Shown here piece after piece: positions 27,729 to 36,140 of a stretch of DNA of 39,728 nt. The DNA comes from Actinomycetota bacterium (GTDB taxonomy: Bacteria; Actinomycetota; Acidimicrobiia; Acidimicrobiales; CADCSY01), in contig JAHWJI010000010.1 of assembly GCA_019348495.1 (NCBI GenBank), forward strand, positions 1 through 39,728, given 5' to 3'. The stretch's first letter is position 1. Each line of letters starts with the position of its first letter. The position numbers and the translations under genes are program-made. Below the pieces are notes generated by a model. The model had not been told where the DNA came from. It saw only the letters and a program-made list of their open reading frames with translations, and searched no databases.

Positions 27729-29363
27729 ATGAGCGCCCCTGCTGCCCCCGAGACCGGGCAGGCACCCTCCCCTAGCCAGGCGGCGCCCTCCACCACCCAG
27801 TCGGCGGGCGCCGGGGTGCTGGCGGCGGCCGCGGCCCTGGCCACCGGCGAGGTGCTCGCGGCGCTGGCGGGCACGGGATCGTCGCTGGTGCTGTCCGTGG
27901 GCCAGGAGGTGATCGAACGGGTCCCTCCCGGCGTGGAGGACGCCGCCATCGACCTCTTCGGGACGGCCGACAAGCTCGTCCTGGTCATCGGGATCGTCGT
28001 GGTCTCGCTGGGGTTGGGCGCCGCTCTGGGTGTGGCCGGGGCCCGCCGATTTCGGATCGCGGCCGCCGGCTTCGCCCTGTTCGGCGCCCTCGGCGTCGCC
28101 GCCGAGGCCTCCCGGCCCGGCGGCGCTCCCATCGTCGCCGCCTTGGCTGCCGCCGCCGGCGTCAGTGCCGGGCTGGTCGTGCTCCGGCGCCGGCTGCCGG
28201 CCCCGGCCGCCGTGCCCGGCGCAGCGGCGACGGTCGAGGGGGTCCCCGGCACCGGCATGCGGCCGGCCTCGCCCACCGATCCGGCCGAGGTCGACCGTCG
28301 GGGGTTCCTGCGCCTGGCCGCCGCGACCGCCGGGGTGGCCGCGGTGGCCGGCGTCGTCGGCCGGGGCGTCACCCGCTCGTTGGGTCGGGGGACCCAACCC
28401 AGCCAGGTCACCCTGGCGCCGGCGTCGACACCCCTGGCCGCCCCGGTGCCGGGCGCGTCGTTCGACGTCGAGGGGCTCTCGCCCCTGTTCACCCCCAACG
28501 CCGACTTCTACCGCATCGACACCGCCCTGGTCGTGCCCGGTGTCGACTTGGAGTCCTGGCGCCTACGGGTCACGGGGATGGTCGATCGTCCCTTCGAGCT
28601 CACCTTCGACGAGCTGGCCGCCCTGCCCCAGGTGGAGGCCGACATCACCCTGGCCTGCGTGTCCAACCAGGTGGGCGGTGATCTGGTGGGCAACGCCCGC
28701 TGGCAGGGCGTGCGCCTGCGCGACCTGCTGGAGCGGGCCGGGGTGCAGAACGGTGCCACCCAGATCGTGGGGCGCTCGGTCGACGGCTGGACCGGCGGCT
28801 TCCCCACCGAGGTCGCCCTGGACGGTCGCGAGGCCCTGGTGGCGTTGGCCATGAACGGTGAGCCCCTTCCCCGCGACCATGGCTTCCCGGCCCGCTTGGT
28901 GGTGCCCGGCCTGTTCGGCTACGTCTCGGCCACCAAGTGGCTCTCGGAGATCGAGCTCACCACCTTCGAGGACTTCGACGGCTACTGGGTGCCCCGGGGG
29001 TGGTCCAAGCTGGGACCGGTCGAGACCCAGTCCCGCATCGACGTGCCCCGCTTCGGCAGTCGGTCGGCGGCCGGGCGCATGCCGGTGGCCGGGGTGGCGT
29101 GGGCGCCCGCTCTCGGGATCTCCCGGGTGGAGATAGCCGTGGACGACGGGCCCTGGAACGAGGCGGTGCTGGCCGAGGCACTCGACATCGACACCTGGCG
29201 CCAATGGCGCTACGACTGGGACGCCACGCCGGGCCGCCACGAGCTGCGGGTGCGGGCGACCGACGGCATCGGGGCCACCCAGACCGCCGAGCGCACCATA
29301 CCCCGCCCCGGCGGGGCCACCGGCCACCACACCGTCACCGTCACCGTCGTCGACTCGGAGTAG
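27729..29363 (+). CDS. membrane-anchored molybdopterin oxidoreductase (sulfite oxidase fold)
   Basis: About 544 residues. Four hydrophobic helices in the first 155 residues are followed by a twin-arginine-like RRGFLRLAAATAG (190-202), then the sulfite-oxidase-type molybdopterin domain with the molybdenum-ligand cysteine at about 310 (ITLACVSNQVGG), WQGVRLRDLLERAG, GFPARLVVPGLFGY and WLSEIEL. A C-terminal Ig-like dimerisation domain runs from about residue 430. The frame is open upstream of 27729, but that part shadows the YtkA gene, so ATG 27729 is used. It lies 25 bases after that gene and is probably co-transcribed. The substrate cannot be read from the sequence; methionine sulfoxide, sulfite or nitrate-like oxyanions are all possible for this fold. 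Confidence 0.9.
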   Translation: MSAPAAPETGQAPSPSQAAPSTTQSAGAGVLAAAAALATGEVLAALAGTGSSLVLSVGQEVIERVPPGVEDAAIDLFGTADKLVLVIGIVVVSLGLGAALGVAGARRFRIAAAGFALFGALGVAAEASRPGGAPIVAALAAAAGVSAGLVVLRRRLPAPAAVPGAAATVEGVPGTGMRPASPTDPAEVDRRGFLRLAAATAGVAAVAGVVGRGVTRSLGRGTQPSQVTLAPASTPLAAPVPGASFDVEGLSPLFTPNADFYRIDTALVVPGVDLESWRLRVTGMVDRPFELTFDELAALPQVEADITLACVSNQVGGDLVGNARWQGVRLRDLLERAGVQNGATQIVGRSVDGWTGGFPTEVALDGREALVALAMNGEPLPRDHGFPARLVVPGLFGYVSATKWLSEIELTTFEDFDGYWVPRGWSKLGPVETQSRIDVPRFGSRSAAGRMPVAGVAWAPALGISRVEIAVDDGPWNEAVLAEALDIDTWRQWRYDWDATPGRHELRVRATDGIGATQTAERTIPRPGGATGHHTVTVTVVDSE

Positions 29364-29413
29364 CTCCCGTCCGGTCGAGCCGGCCCTACCTTGCCTGGTC
29401 GGCGGGCGGCCAT

Positions 29414-29509
29414 CCCGCCGTCTCCGGAGGTGGTGTAGTAGACGTCCCAGAAGCGCTCCCCCACCGACATGCCCATGCCGCTGGACTCGCCCGGGCTGAA
29501 GAACGGGCG
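29414..29509 (-). pseudogene. decayed piece of a second BNR-repeat protein
   Basis: The minus-strand frame reads RPFFSPGESSGMGMSVGERF followed by WDVYYTTSGDGG. This aligns with DPFFVPGEVGDMGSAVDQRY / WDAYYASSTNAGG of the intact BNR-repeat gene 90 bases downstream (29597-31345), with conserved PFF.PGE, RyWD.YY and an Asp-box start. The following sequence no longer matches, and the gene before and after is missing, so it is a remnant of a tandem paralogue. Confidence 0.65.
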
Positions 29510-29596
29510 TTGCCCAAGTCGCACTCAGCCACGCCTGGTCTCGACCCTGGATCGGTCCTGGCTCGGCCGTGTACGCGTCCAGCCGGCTTCGTGGGG

Positions 29597-31345
29597 CTAG
29601 CCGGCGGGAGCGGCCTCGGGCTCGGCGCCACCCGCTGCTCTCCGGCTCACGAGGAACAGCAGCAGGCCTCCCAACCCGAGGGCGGCGGCGGCGCCGAGGA
29701 GGCCCCACCACAGCTCGTTGGACCCCTCACCAGCCGTACCGAGGGCGGGAGCGGCGGCGTAGCGGATCCGCGCGAAGTAGGCGTCTTCGGCGTCACTGGG
29801 GTCGGCACCGGTGGCCCGGGAGTCGGCCCAGGTGACGTAGGCGGCGTCGTCGGTCGAGGCGACGCCCATAGGTCCACGGAAGTCGTTGTTGTTGAAGGTG
29901 ACCCCCAGCTTGCCGTCGATCGACGGATTGGTCACCCGGGTGTTGGGCGACCATGTCCCGCCGGCATTGGTGGACGAGGCGTAGTAGGCATCCCAGTAGC
30001 GCTGGTCGACGGCGCTTCCCATGTCACCGACCTCTCCCGGGACGAAGAAGGGGTCGTTGCGGAAGTCGTGCCAGGCCAGGTCGATCCGCCCGTTCGACGC
30101 CACACTGATGCCGGGGAAGTGCTGGTCAGCACCACGGGTGGGGTCGTCGTCGGTGACGTTGATCGGCTCGCTCCACGTCGCCCCGCCGTCGGTGGAGGCC
30201 AGGAAGTAGATCTCCGAGGGGGGGGCTGGCTCGTCGTCCTCGGTGTCCTCGCCTCGTGACGAGTAGACCACGTAGAGGTTGCCGTTGTTCGGGTCGACGG
30301 CGGCGTCGGGGTTGTCCAGCGACTCCGCACCAGGGCTGAACACGCTCGTGGTCCAGCTCTGGCCGCCGTCGGTCGACTTGAACATCAACAGCCGAGACAC
30401 TGGGGTCGGCTGTCCTTCGGCTGCCCGCCGCGGCCGCTCCTTGGCGAACCCGAAGACAGTCCCGTCGGGATCCACCACCAGCATGGGGACGTCGGACCCG
30501 AAGAGCTCCTCGCCGTCGAACGTGCTGGCCACGTCCAGGGGCTCGCTCCAGGTCTCGCCCCCGTCGTTTGACACCCCGATCATGGACCGCACTGGCGTCG
30601 CGCCGAAGGGGACATTGGTCAACCCACCGATGCCGAGGCGCCAGCCCCGGTAGATCTTGTCGGGGTTGTTCGGGTCGACGGCGATGCTGTTGAGCCGATG
30701 CTGCTCGACGCCCGTCTGCTGGGCCGGTGGCGGCGGAGTCGGGGCCTCCGGGACCGTGGACCCGGGCGCCTCGGGGACGGTCGTGGGCGAAGAGGTCGAT
30801 CCCCCTGCGTCCGGTGCCGGGGTGTAGAGGAAGGGATCCGGCTCGGCGACCGTGAAGGTCTCGTGGCTCGTGAGGTTCTCGATCCGCGCCGTCAGGGCGG
30901 TGATGGGCCCGTTCGGATGCGGCGGCTCCGTCGCGTAGGACGACCCGCTCATCCCTACGTAGAGGGTGCCGTTGGAGGCGAACGCCATGTCCAGCACCGG
31001 CCCGTAGTTCCGCTGGACGCAGAACGGGAGCTCTTCGGGCATCAAGGTCGGTGCGGCCATTGCCCACGAGAGGCCGCCGTCGCGGCTCACGTTGAGGGTG
31101 CAACCGCCGTTGCGCGCCTCACCGGTGGCGAGGGCCACGATCGAGGGATCTTCGGGGTGCACGGCGACCTGGGGTTGGACGTAGAGGCGCAAGGGGTTAC
31201 CGTCGCTGCCCACTTGCCTGGGCGCTTCTACCACGGGACCGCCCTGGGCCTCTTGCCCCTCTTGCGCACCGGCGCCGGCGCCGAGCGTCAGTGAGCCGAG
31301 GACAGCCACGGCGCCCAGACGCGTGACAACGGAACGACGTGACAT
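29597..31345 (-). CDS. secreted, membrane-anchored BNR/Asp-box beta-propeller protein
   Basis: A 582-residue exported protein. It starts with a Sec signal peptide (RRSVVTRLGAVAVLGSLTLGAGAGAQ), then five or more Asp boxes of the S-x-D-G-G-x-x-W kind (SRDGGLSWA, SNDGGETWSE, STDGGQSWTT, STDGGATWSE, and STNAGGTWSP), which fold into a sialidase-like propeller. A Thr/Pro/Ser-rich stretch interrupts the propeller around residue 190. The C-terminus has one membrane helix (LWWGLLGAAAALGLGGLLLF) and a basic stop, an LPXTG-less anchor. It is not assigned as a true sialidase: catalytic residues were not identified. ATG 31345 has a GGGGAGGG ribosome site. Confidence 0.82.
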   Translation of the reverse strand: MSRRSVVTRLGAVAVLGSLTLGAGAGAQEGQEAQGGPVVEAPRQVGSDGNPLRLYVQPQVAVHPEDPSIVALATGEARNGGCTLNVSRDGGLSWAMAAPTLMPEELPFCVQRNYGPVLDMAFASNGTLYVGMSGSSYATEPPHPNGPITALTARIENLTSHETFTVAEPDPFLYTPAPDAGGSTSSPTTVPEAPGSTVPEAPTPPPPAQQTGVEQHRLNSIAVDPNNPDKIYRGWRLGIGGLTNVPFGATPVRSMIGVSNDGGETWSEPLDVASTFDGEELFGSDVPMLVVDPDGTVFGFAKERPRRAAEGQPTPVSRLLMFKSTDGGQSWTTSVFSPGAESLDNPDAAVDPNNGNLYVVYSSRGEDTEDDEPAPPSEIYFLASTDGGATWSEPINVTDDDPTRGADQHFPGISVASNGRIDLAWHDFRNDPFFVPGEVGDMGSAVDQRYWDAYYASSTNAGGTWSPNTRVTNPSIDGKLGVTFNNNDFRGPMGVASTDDAAYVTWADSRATGADPSDAEDAYFARIRYAAAPALGTAGEGSNELWWGLLGAAAALGLGGLLLFLVSRRAAGGAEPEAAPAG

Positions 31346-31477
31346 GTGCCCTCCCCATAACGACGACTCTGCTGGCTGATCGCTGCGAGACCAGCACCGA
31401 GAAGGGGATGCTACTCCAACCGCTCACTCGGTACCACGCAGATGTCGCGCACGGCACATAGCAACGAGGGCACAGGC

Positions 31478-31499
31478 GGGTCGACGTCGCAGCCGACCC
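31478..31499 (-). terminator. possible terminator after the hemerythrin gene
   Basis: GGGTCG (31478-31483) pairs with CGACCC (31494-31499) over a 10-base loop, just after the hemerythrin stop. The rest of the gap (31346-31505) shows no gene. No U-tract. Confidence 0.3.
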
Positions 31500-31505
31500 T
31501 CGACG

Positions 31506-32009
31506 TCAGGACGATCTCACGCGGCCACGCTTGCCCGACGGGGAGTCGGAGGCCTCGGGCCGGGGCTCGGTGGGTGCGCCTTTCTTGAGCTGTTCCATGG
31601 CCTCGCCGATCTGGCCCAGCCGCTTGCGCCCCAACGCCTTGCGGACCTCGGGGAACAGCTCCCCCTCCTCTTCCTTCACGTGATGGCGGACGCTCTCCAT
31701 GAGCACCGTCACCTTGGGCTCGAAGCGCTCGTGGTCGGGGTCCATGCCCTGGAGCTCCGAGAGCGTCCACTTCACGATGTGGTGCTCCTCGAGGCCCTCG
31801 AGCACGATGTCGTTGGTGTCGGGAACGTCCTCCCGCACGGCGGGGTAGAAGACCTGTTCCTCGATGGTGGCGTGCACCGACAGCTCCTCGATCATCTGGT
31901 CGACGAGCTTGCGCCGGCCCTTGGCATCACTCTCCTCGCTCTTCTCGAACTGCTTGAACAGCTTCTCGAGGGTCTTGTGGTCGTTCCTGAGCAGGGTGAT
32001 GGCGTCCAT
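31506..32009 (-). CDS. hemerythrin HHE-domain protein
   Basis: A 167-residue four-helix protein of the hemerythrin type. Metal ligands are spread over helices: NDHKTLEKLF (His near 10), HATIEEQVFYPAV (His about 49, Glu about 53), EEHHIVKWTLSEL and HHVKEEEGELFPEV. These place a di-iron site that may bind O2, NO or act in iron handling. A basic, disordered tail follows (PSGKRGRVRSS). ATG 32009 is chosen over the longer frame because it begins the family pattern MDAITLLRNDH, with an AAGGGAA site 10 bases upstream. It is divergent from the AI-2E-type permease. Confidence 0.9.
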   Translation of the reverse strand: MDAITLLRNDHKTLEKLFKQFEKSEESDAKGRRKLVDQMIEELSVHATIEEQVFYPAVREDVPDTNDIVLEGLEEHHIVKWTLSELQGMDPDHERFEPKVTVLMESVRHHVKEEEGELFPEVRKALGRKRLGQIGEAMEQLKKGAPTEPRPEASDSPSGKRGRVRSS

Positions 32010-32128
32010 GTCGCCAATGTTCCCTTTGTTGCTCCTTTCGATCCCTCGTCCGTGGGGCCGCTCGTCGGCCGGGAGAGGGACTCGACCGGCCCCGTCACCG
32101 GCGACCGACCGCTCCCGGCCATCCCGGG

Positions 32129-32134
32129 TAGACC
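32129..32134 (+). promoter_or_regulatory. -10 element (TAGACC) before the AI-2E permease
   Basis: TAGACC followed by 7 bases and ATG 32142, matching the leaderless spacing seen elsewhere in the window. There is no good ribosome site. Confidence 0.38.
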
Positions 32135-32141
32135 AGGTGCG

Positions 32142-33347
32142 ATGAACTGTCCTCCCCTCCTCGATCGTGCCGCCCAGCTCACCTGGAGGTCGCTGGTCGT
32201 GGCCGGTGGCGTCGCCCTGTCGGTGCTCGCCTTGGCTCACCTGCGCATCCTGGTGTTGCCGGTGATCATCGCCCTACTGGTGTCGAGCGTGCTGGTGCCT
32301 CCGGTGCGCCGGCTGCAGCGCTCCGGCGTACCCCGAGCCCTGGCTACGTGGATGCTGCTCCTGGGATCGTTGGGTGCGCTGATCGGCGTGGTCGTGCTGG
32401 CGGCGCCATCGGTGGCCGAGGAGTTCGCCGACCTCGGTCCCACCGTGTCGGCGGGCGTGGAGCAGGTCAAGAGCTGGTTGGTCGACGGACCCCTGGAGCT
32501 GTCGGACGAGCAGATCAACCGCTACAGCGACCAGGTCTTCGAGCAGCTCCGATCCAGCGGCAGCCGCATCGCCTCGGGCGTGCTGGCAGGCGCCATCCTC
32601 GCCGGCGAGGTGGTGGCCGGCCTGCTGTTGACCCTGGTCCTGGTCTTCTTCTTCGTCAAGGACGGTGAGAAGATCTGCGCCTTCGCCCTCGACCAGATCC
32701 GCCCCCGTAACCAGGACCTCGCCAAGGCGCTCGGTCGGCGGGTGTGGGAGGCGATCGGGGGCTACGTGAAGGGGACGGCGCTGGTGGCGTTGGCCGACGC
32801 CACCATCATCGGCGTGGGGCTGCTTCTCATCGGCGTGCCCCTCGTGCTCCCGCTGACGTTGTTGGTGTTCTTCGGCGCCTTCTTCCCGTTGGTCGGTGCC
32901 GTCCTCGCCGGTACCGTCGCCGTGCTCGTGGCCCTGGTCAGTGGTGGGCCCGGTGACGCCCTGCTGACCCTGGGCGTGGTGGTCGTGGTACAGCAGGTGG
33001 AAGGCGACGTGTTGGCCCCACTGGTGCTCGGACGCGCCGTACGCCTCCACCCCTTGGTCATCCTCATGGCTCTGACGGGTGGCGCGGTGATCGGGGGGCT
33101 GATCGGCGCCTTCCTGGCTGTGCCCATAGCGGCGGTAGCGGTGGCGGTGGGTAGTGAGCTCAAGGCCCGGGAGATCATCGGCCCCGCCTCCCCTCCGGCG
33201 GCACCGCCCCCTCCGGAGGTCACCGTCGACGGGGGCCCCCAGGCTGAGCCCGGAACCCGACACAGGGCCGACCTCGAGCGGCCCCCGCAACCCGTCCCCG
33301 CGGCGCGGGGATGGCGAAAGCTCTTCGGACGACGTGTCGGCCCGTGA
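32142..33347 (+). CDS. AI-2E / PerM family transporter
   Basis: A 401-residue membrane protein with about eight hydrophobic helices. Characteristic parts are LRILVLPVIIALLVSSVLVP, VLVFFFVKDGEKI, GYVKGTALVALADATIIGVG, and the C-terminal VVQQVEGDVLAPLVLGRAVR-HPL block of the AI-2E family. The protein ends in a proline-rich cytoplasmic tail and a basic patch (RGWRKLFGRR). Family members export AI-2 or work as Na+/H+ antiporters; which applies here is unknown. The next gene, on the other strand, ends 6 bases away. Confidence 0.88.
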   Translation: MNCPPLLDRAAQLTWRSLVVAGGVALSVLALAHLRILVLPVIIALLVSSVLVPPVRRLQRSGVPRALATWMLLLGSLGALIGVVVLAAPSVAEEFADLGPTVSAGVEQVKSWLVDGPLELSDEQINRYSDQVFEQLRSSGSRIASGVLAGAILAGEVVAGLLLTLVLVFFFVKDGEKICAFALDQIRPRNQDLAKALGRRVWEAIGGYVKGTALVALADATIIGVGLLLIGVPLVLPLTLLVFFGAFFPLVGAVLAGTVAVLVALVSGGPGDALLTLGVVVVVQQVEGDVLAPLVLGRAVRLHPLVILMALTGGAVIGGLIGAFLAVPIAAVAVAVGSELKAREIIGPASPPAAPPPPEVTVDGGPQAEPGTRHRADLERPPQPVPAARGWRKLFGRRVGP

Positions 33348-33353
33348 ACCCCG

Positions 33354-34160
33354 TCATCCGATGAGCGCAGCCACGTCGGACTCGCTGCGGGCGGGACCCC
33401 TGGCCTGGACCCTGCCGTGGTCGTCGACCACCACCACGAAGGGGGTGGCGCGCACCTCGAAGGCGGCGAAGTCGGTGGCCGAGGCGTCGTCGAGCTCCAC
33501 CACCTCCACCCGCACGTCGGGCCCGTCGTGGTGGGCCACAGACCGTCGTAGCTCGGCGCAGCCCGCGCAGGTGGGCGCCACGAAGGCGAGCACGGTGCGC
33601 CGGTGGTCCTGGTAGCGAAGGGCCCCCAAGAGCGGGGCGACCGAGCCCACCGGCGGACCCGAACGAGATGGCGGCGGCGGGCCCCGGCGTCCGACGGCGG
33701 AGACCACAGCCCACGCAGCGGCGGAGGCGCTCAACACGGTGACGACGTCACCCAGCCCGGGGACGAGCGGCCCGGGAGCGAGTGTGGCCGCGGTGGCAGC
33801 CACGGCCAGGGCGGCGTTGCGCACGATCTCGGTGCCGCCGACGGGAGTGGGGCGGGTCGCGCCGAAGCACCCACAGGCGAGGGCGTCACCCCGGCGCATG
33901 GCCTGCACGAGGAACGTGGTGAAGCCGGCCAGCACGGCCAGCGAGGCGATCCCCGCCCACGCCGGTGCCACCACCAGTCCGACGGCCAGGGCCAGCTCGG
34001 CTGAGGGCACCCCCACGGCCAGTACCCCAGGCGACGTCAGACCGAGGGCGGCGAAGGTGCGAGCAGTGGTGGCGCGCCGGCGCAGCTTGGCCACGCCGGC
34101 CCCGGCGAAGACGACGGCCAGGACCAGCGCGGCGCTGTAGGCGATGCCCGGTCCGCTCAC
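33354..34160 (-). CDS. MauE-like membrane domain fused to a thioredoxin-like domain
   Basis: A 268-residue protein. The N-terminal half is a four-helix MauE/DoxX-like membrane module (SAALVLAVVFAGAGVAKLRR, ALAVGLVVAPAW, LAVLAGFTTFLVQ) with a GDALACGCFGAT motif carrying the MauE cysteines. The C-terminal half (about 175-268) is a thioredoxin fold with FVAPTCAGCAEL, a Cys-x-x-Cys pair, and RATPFVVVVDDHGRV, the cis-proline region. Such pairs supply electrons or disulfides to envelope enzymes. GTG 34160 overlaps the larC stop as GTGA. Its reduction partner may be an envelope protein here, for example in the redox cluster at 26-29 kb, but that is inference. Confidence 0.82.
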   Translation of the reverse strand: MSGPGIAYSAALVLAVVFAGAGVAKLRRRATTARTFAALGLTSPGVLAVGVPSAELALAVGLVVAPAWAGIASLAVLAGFTTFLVQAMRRGDALACGCFGATRPTPVGGTEIVRNAALAVAATAATLAPGPLVPGLGDVVTVLSASAAAWAVVSAVGRRGPPPPSRSGPPVGSVAPLLGALRYQDHRRTVLAFVAPTCAGCAELRRSVAHHDGPDVRVEVVELDDASATDFAAFEVRATPFVVVVDDHGRVQARGPARSESDVAALIG

Positions 34161-35365
34161 CGCCGGCGGCTACGCCAGGCCTCCTCGGCCCGGGACACCA
34201 CCTCGAACACGGGCAGGGCGAGCCCGCGGGCGGCGATCACTGCATCGTCGTGTTCGACCTTGGCCCGCCCGCCGGGGCCGTCCATCACCTTCACCCGCAG
34301 TGTGAAGCCGGCCACCTCCACCTCCTCCACGGCTCTCGGTGAGGGCCAGCGCTGCGTGGATGTGGCCCGCACCCCGAAGGTCCCCGTCTCGCGAGCCAGC
34401 ACCTCGGCCAAGCGGCGGGAGTCGAGGGGATCGACCAGAGCACTGACGAGGTGGGCCGGGCGGCCCTTCTTCATCACGATGGGGCTCACCCAGGCGTCCA
34501 GGGCACCGGCCTGGAGGAGAACGGCCAGGGCGTGGGCGAGGGTCTCTCCTGTCACGTCGTCGACGTTGGTCTCGAGCACCACCACCGCCCGGCCCGCCGG
34601 CGCCGGCGCCGAGGCGACGCCGAGGACCACCTGGGTGAGGTTGGGGAGGTCGTCGAGCTCGGCGGTGCCGGCGCCGAAGCCGCTGGTGGTGAGGGTCATG
34701 GCCGGCATGGGGCCCCAGCTCTCGGCCAGGGCCGCCAGCAACCCGGCGCCCGTCGGGGTGGTGAGCTCGACGGGGATGTCGAGGCCCCTGGTCGGCGCGC
34801 CGGCCAGCAGCTCAACCACCGCCGGCGCCGGGTTGGGAAGCAGGCCGTGCCTGCTACGGACCATCCCCAGACCGAGGGCGACGGGACTGGCGGTGACGGC
34901 ATCGACGCCGAGCACCTCCAGAGCGGCGGCGACGCCGACGATGTCGACGATGGCATCGACGCTTCCCAGTTCGTGGAAGTGGACCTGCTCGAGGGTCCGG
35001 CGATGCAGGCGTGCCTCGACGGCGGCGATGGCGGCGAAGGTGGCCGACGCCCGGTGCCGGACCCGCTCGGGCAGCACGGCCTCGTCGAGCAAGGCGTCGA
35101 TGTGGGCGTAGGTACGGGTGACGGTGGAGGGCTCGACGGCGACGACGATCCTCGTCGCCGTCAACCCGCCTCGCATGGTCTCCTCGGCGGTCACCGTCCA
35201 GCCCGGTACGGGCAGTCGGGCGACGATGGCCCGGATCTCGTCGAGGTCGGCGCCGGCGTCGACCAGGGAGCCGAGCGCCATGTCGCCGGCGATGCCGGCG
35301 AAGCAGTGGAACCAAGCGACGGTCTGCGCCGGTTCAGCCACGAGCCCGGCCACCGCCACCGACAT
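34157..35365 (-). CDS. larC: nickel pincer cofactor biosynthesis protein LarC
   Basis: A CTP-dependent nickel insertase that completes the nickel-pincer nucleotide cofactor of lactate racemase and relatives. The 402-residue protein starts WFHCFAGIAGDMALGSLVDAGAD, the family signature, has HFHELGSVDAIVDIVG and GLLPNPAPAV, then LETNVDDVTGE and a C-terminal VKVMDGPGGRAKVEHDD. It is one continuous frame, whereas in Lactobacillus plantarum full-length LarC needs a programmed frameshift. ATG 35365 overlaps larB by 32 bases; GTG 35341 is an alternative with an 8-base overlap. LarE and a LarA target are not in the window. Confidence 0.93.
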   Translation of the reverse strand: MSVAVAGLVAEPAQTVAWFHCFAGIAGDMALGSLVDAGADLDEIRAIVARLPVPGWTVTAEETMRGGLTATRIVVAVEPSTVTRTYAHIDALLDEAVLPERVRHRASATFAAIAAVEARLHRRTLEQVHFHELGSVDAIVDIVGVAAALEVLGVDAVTASPVALGLGMVRSRHGLLPNPAPAVVELLAGAPTRGLDIPVELTTPTGAGLLAALAESWGPMPAMTLTTSGFGAGTAELDDLPNLTQVVLGVASAPAPAGRAVVVLETNVDDVTGETLAHALAVLLQAGALDAWVSPIVMKKGRPAHLVSALVDPLDSRRLAEVLARETGTFGVRATSTQRWPSPRAVEEVEVAGFTLRVKVMDGPGGRAKVEHDDAVIAARGLALPVFEVVSRAEEAWRSRRR

Positions 35366-36095
35366 CGAGGATCCGGGCCACGGCGCAGGCGGCGCCGAAA
35401 CCGTTGTCGATGCCCACCACCGTGATGCCGGCGGCGCAGCTTGCCAGCATCGACAGCAGGGCGGTGATGCCTTCGAGGGCCGCGCCGTGACCCACGCTGG
35501 TGGGCACGGCCACCACGGGGGCGGCGCTGATGCCCCCCACCACGCTGGCCAGGGCGCCGTCCATCCCGGCGATGACCACCACCACGCGCGCCTCGGTCAC
35601 CACCTCGACGTCGGCCAGCAGGCGGTGTATGCCGGCGACGCCGACGTCGGTGAGGCGGGTCGCGACCAGGCCGTAGGCAGCCAGGGTGGCCACGCACTCC
35701 TCGGCCACCGGGAGGTCGGCGGTGCCGGCGGTGACGACGGCCACGTTCTCGACCCGGGGGGGCGCCGGGCGCCACACCACTGTGGTGGCGTACACGACAC
35801 CTTCGGGCGCAGCAGCCAGGGCGGCGTCGATCTGGGCCGGGTCGGCCCGGGTCAGGATGACGGGCCCTCCCGCCGAAGCCAGGAGTTGGCTGACGATGGC
35901 GCCGCACTGCTCAGGGGTCTTGCCGGGGCCGTACACGGCCTCGGCCACTCCCTGGCGCAGGGCACGGTGGTTGTCGAGGCGGGCGAAGCCGAGGTCGGCG
36001 AAGGGCAGTCGTCGGAGACGGTCCACCGCATGGTCGGCCGAGACCACACCCGAGCCCACGTCGTCGATCAGTCGGCGCAGGTCTGTCTCGTCCAC
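35334..36095 (-). CDS. larB: nickel pincer cofactor biosynthesis protein LarB
   Basis: Carboxylates and hydrolyses nicotinic acid adenine dinucleotide, the first step to the nickel pincer cofactor. The 253-residue protein has an N-terminal helical part (VDETDLRRLIDDVGSGVVS, LPFADLGFARLDNHRALRQG) and a PurE-like C-terminal domain with VAVVTAGTADLPVAEECVAT, VVVIAGMDGALASVVGG, VAVPTSVGHGAALEGITALL and ITVVGIDNGFGAA. GTG 36095 has an AGGATGAG site and lies 45 bases from the divergent pheA. The substrate links it to the NAD genes nadB and nadC present in this window. Confidence 0.92.
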   Translation of the reverse strand: MDETDLRRLIDDVGSGVVSADHAVDRLRRLPFADLGFARLDNHRALRQGVAEAVYGPGKTPEQCGAIVSQLLASAGGPVILTRADPAQIDAALAAAPEGVVYATTVVWRPAPPRVENVAVVTAGTADLPVAEECVATLAAYGLVATRLTDVGVAGIHRLLADVEVVTEARVVVVIAGMDGALASVVGGISAAPVVAVPTSVGHGAALEGITALLSMLASCAAGITVVGIDNGFGAACAVARILDVGGGGRARG

Positions 36096-36128
36096 CGTCT
36101 CATCCTGCCCGACGACGGCCGTGGGCCC

Positions 36129-36134
36129 TACCCT
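36129..36134 (+). promoter_or_regulatory. -10 element (TACCCT) for leaderless pheA mRNA
   Basis: TACCCT, 6 bases, GTG 36141, within the 45-base gap between the divergent larB and pheA. There is no ribosome site. On the other strand TAGGGC (same bases) could serve larB. Confidence 0.4.
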
Positions 36135-36140
36135 CGGGTC

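Noticed and set aside
35118-36140. Upstream extension of the pheA frame by about 340 codons
   Set aside because: It runs antisense to larC and larB; PheA family homology starts only at GTG 36141.
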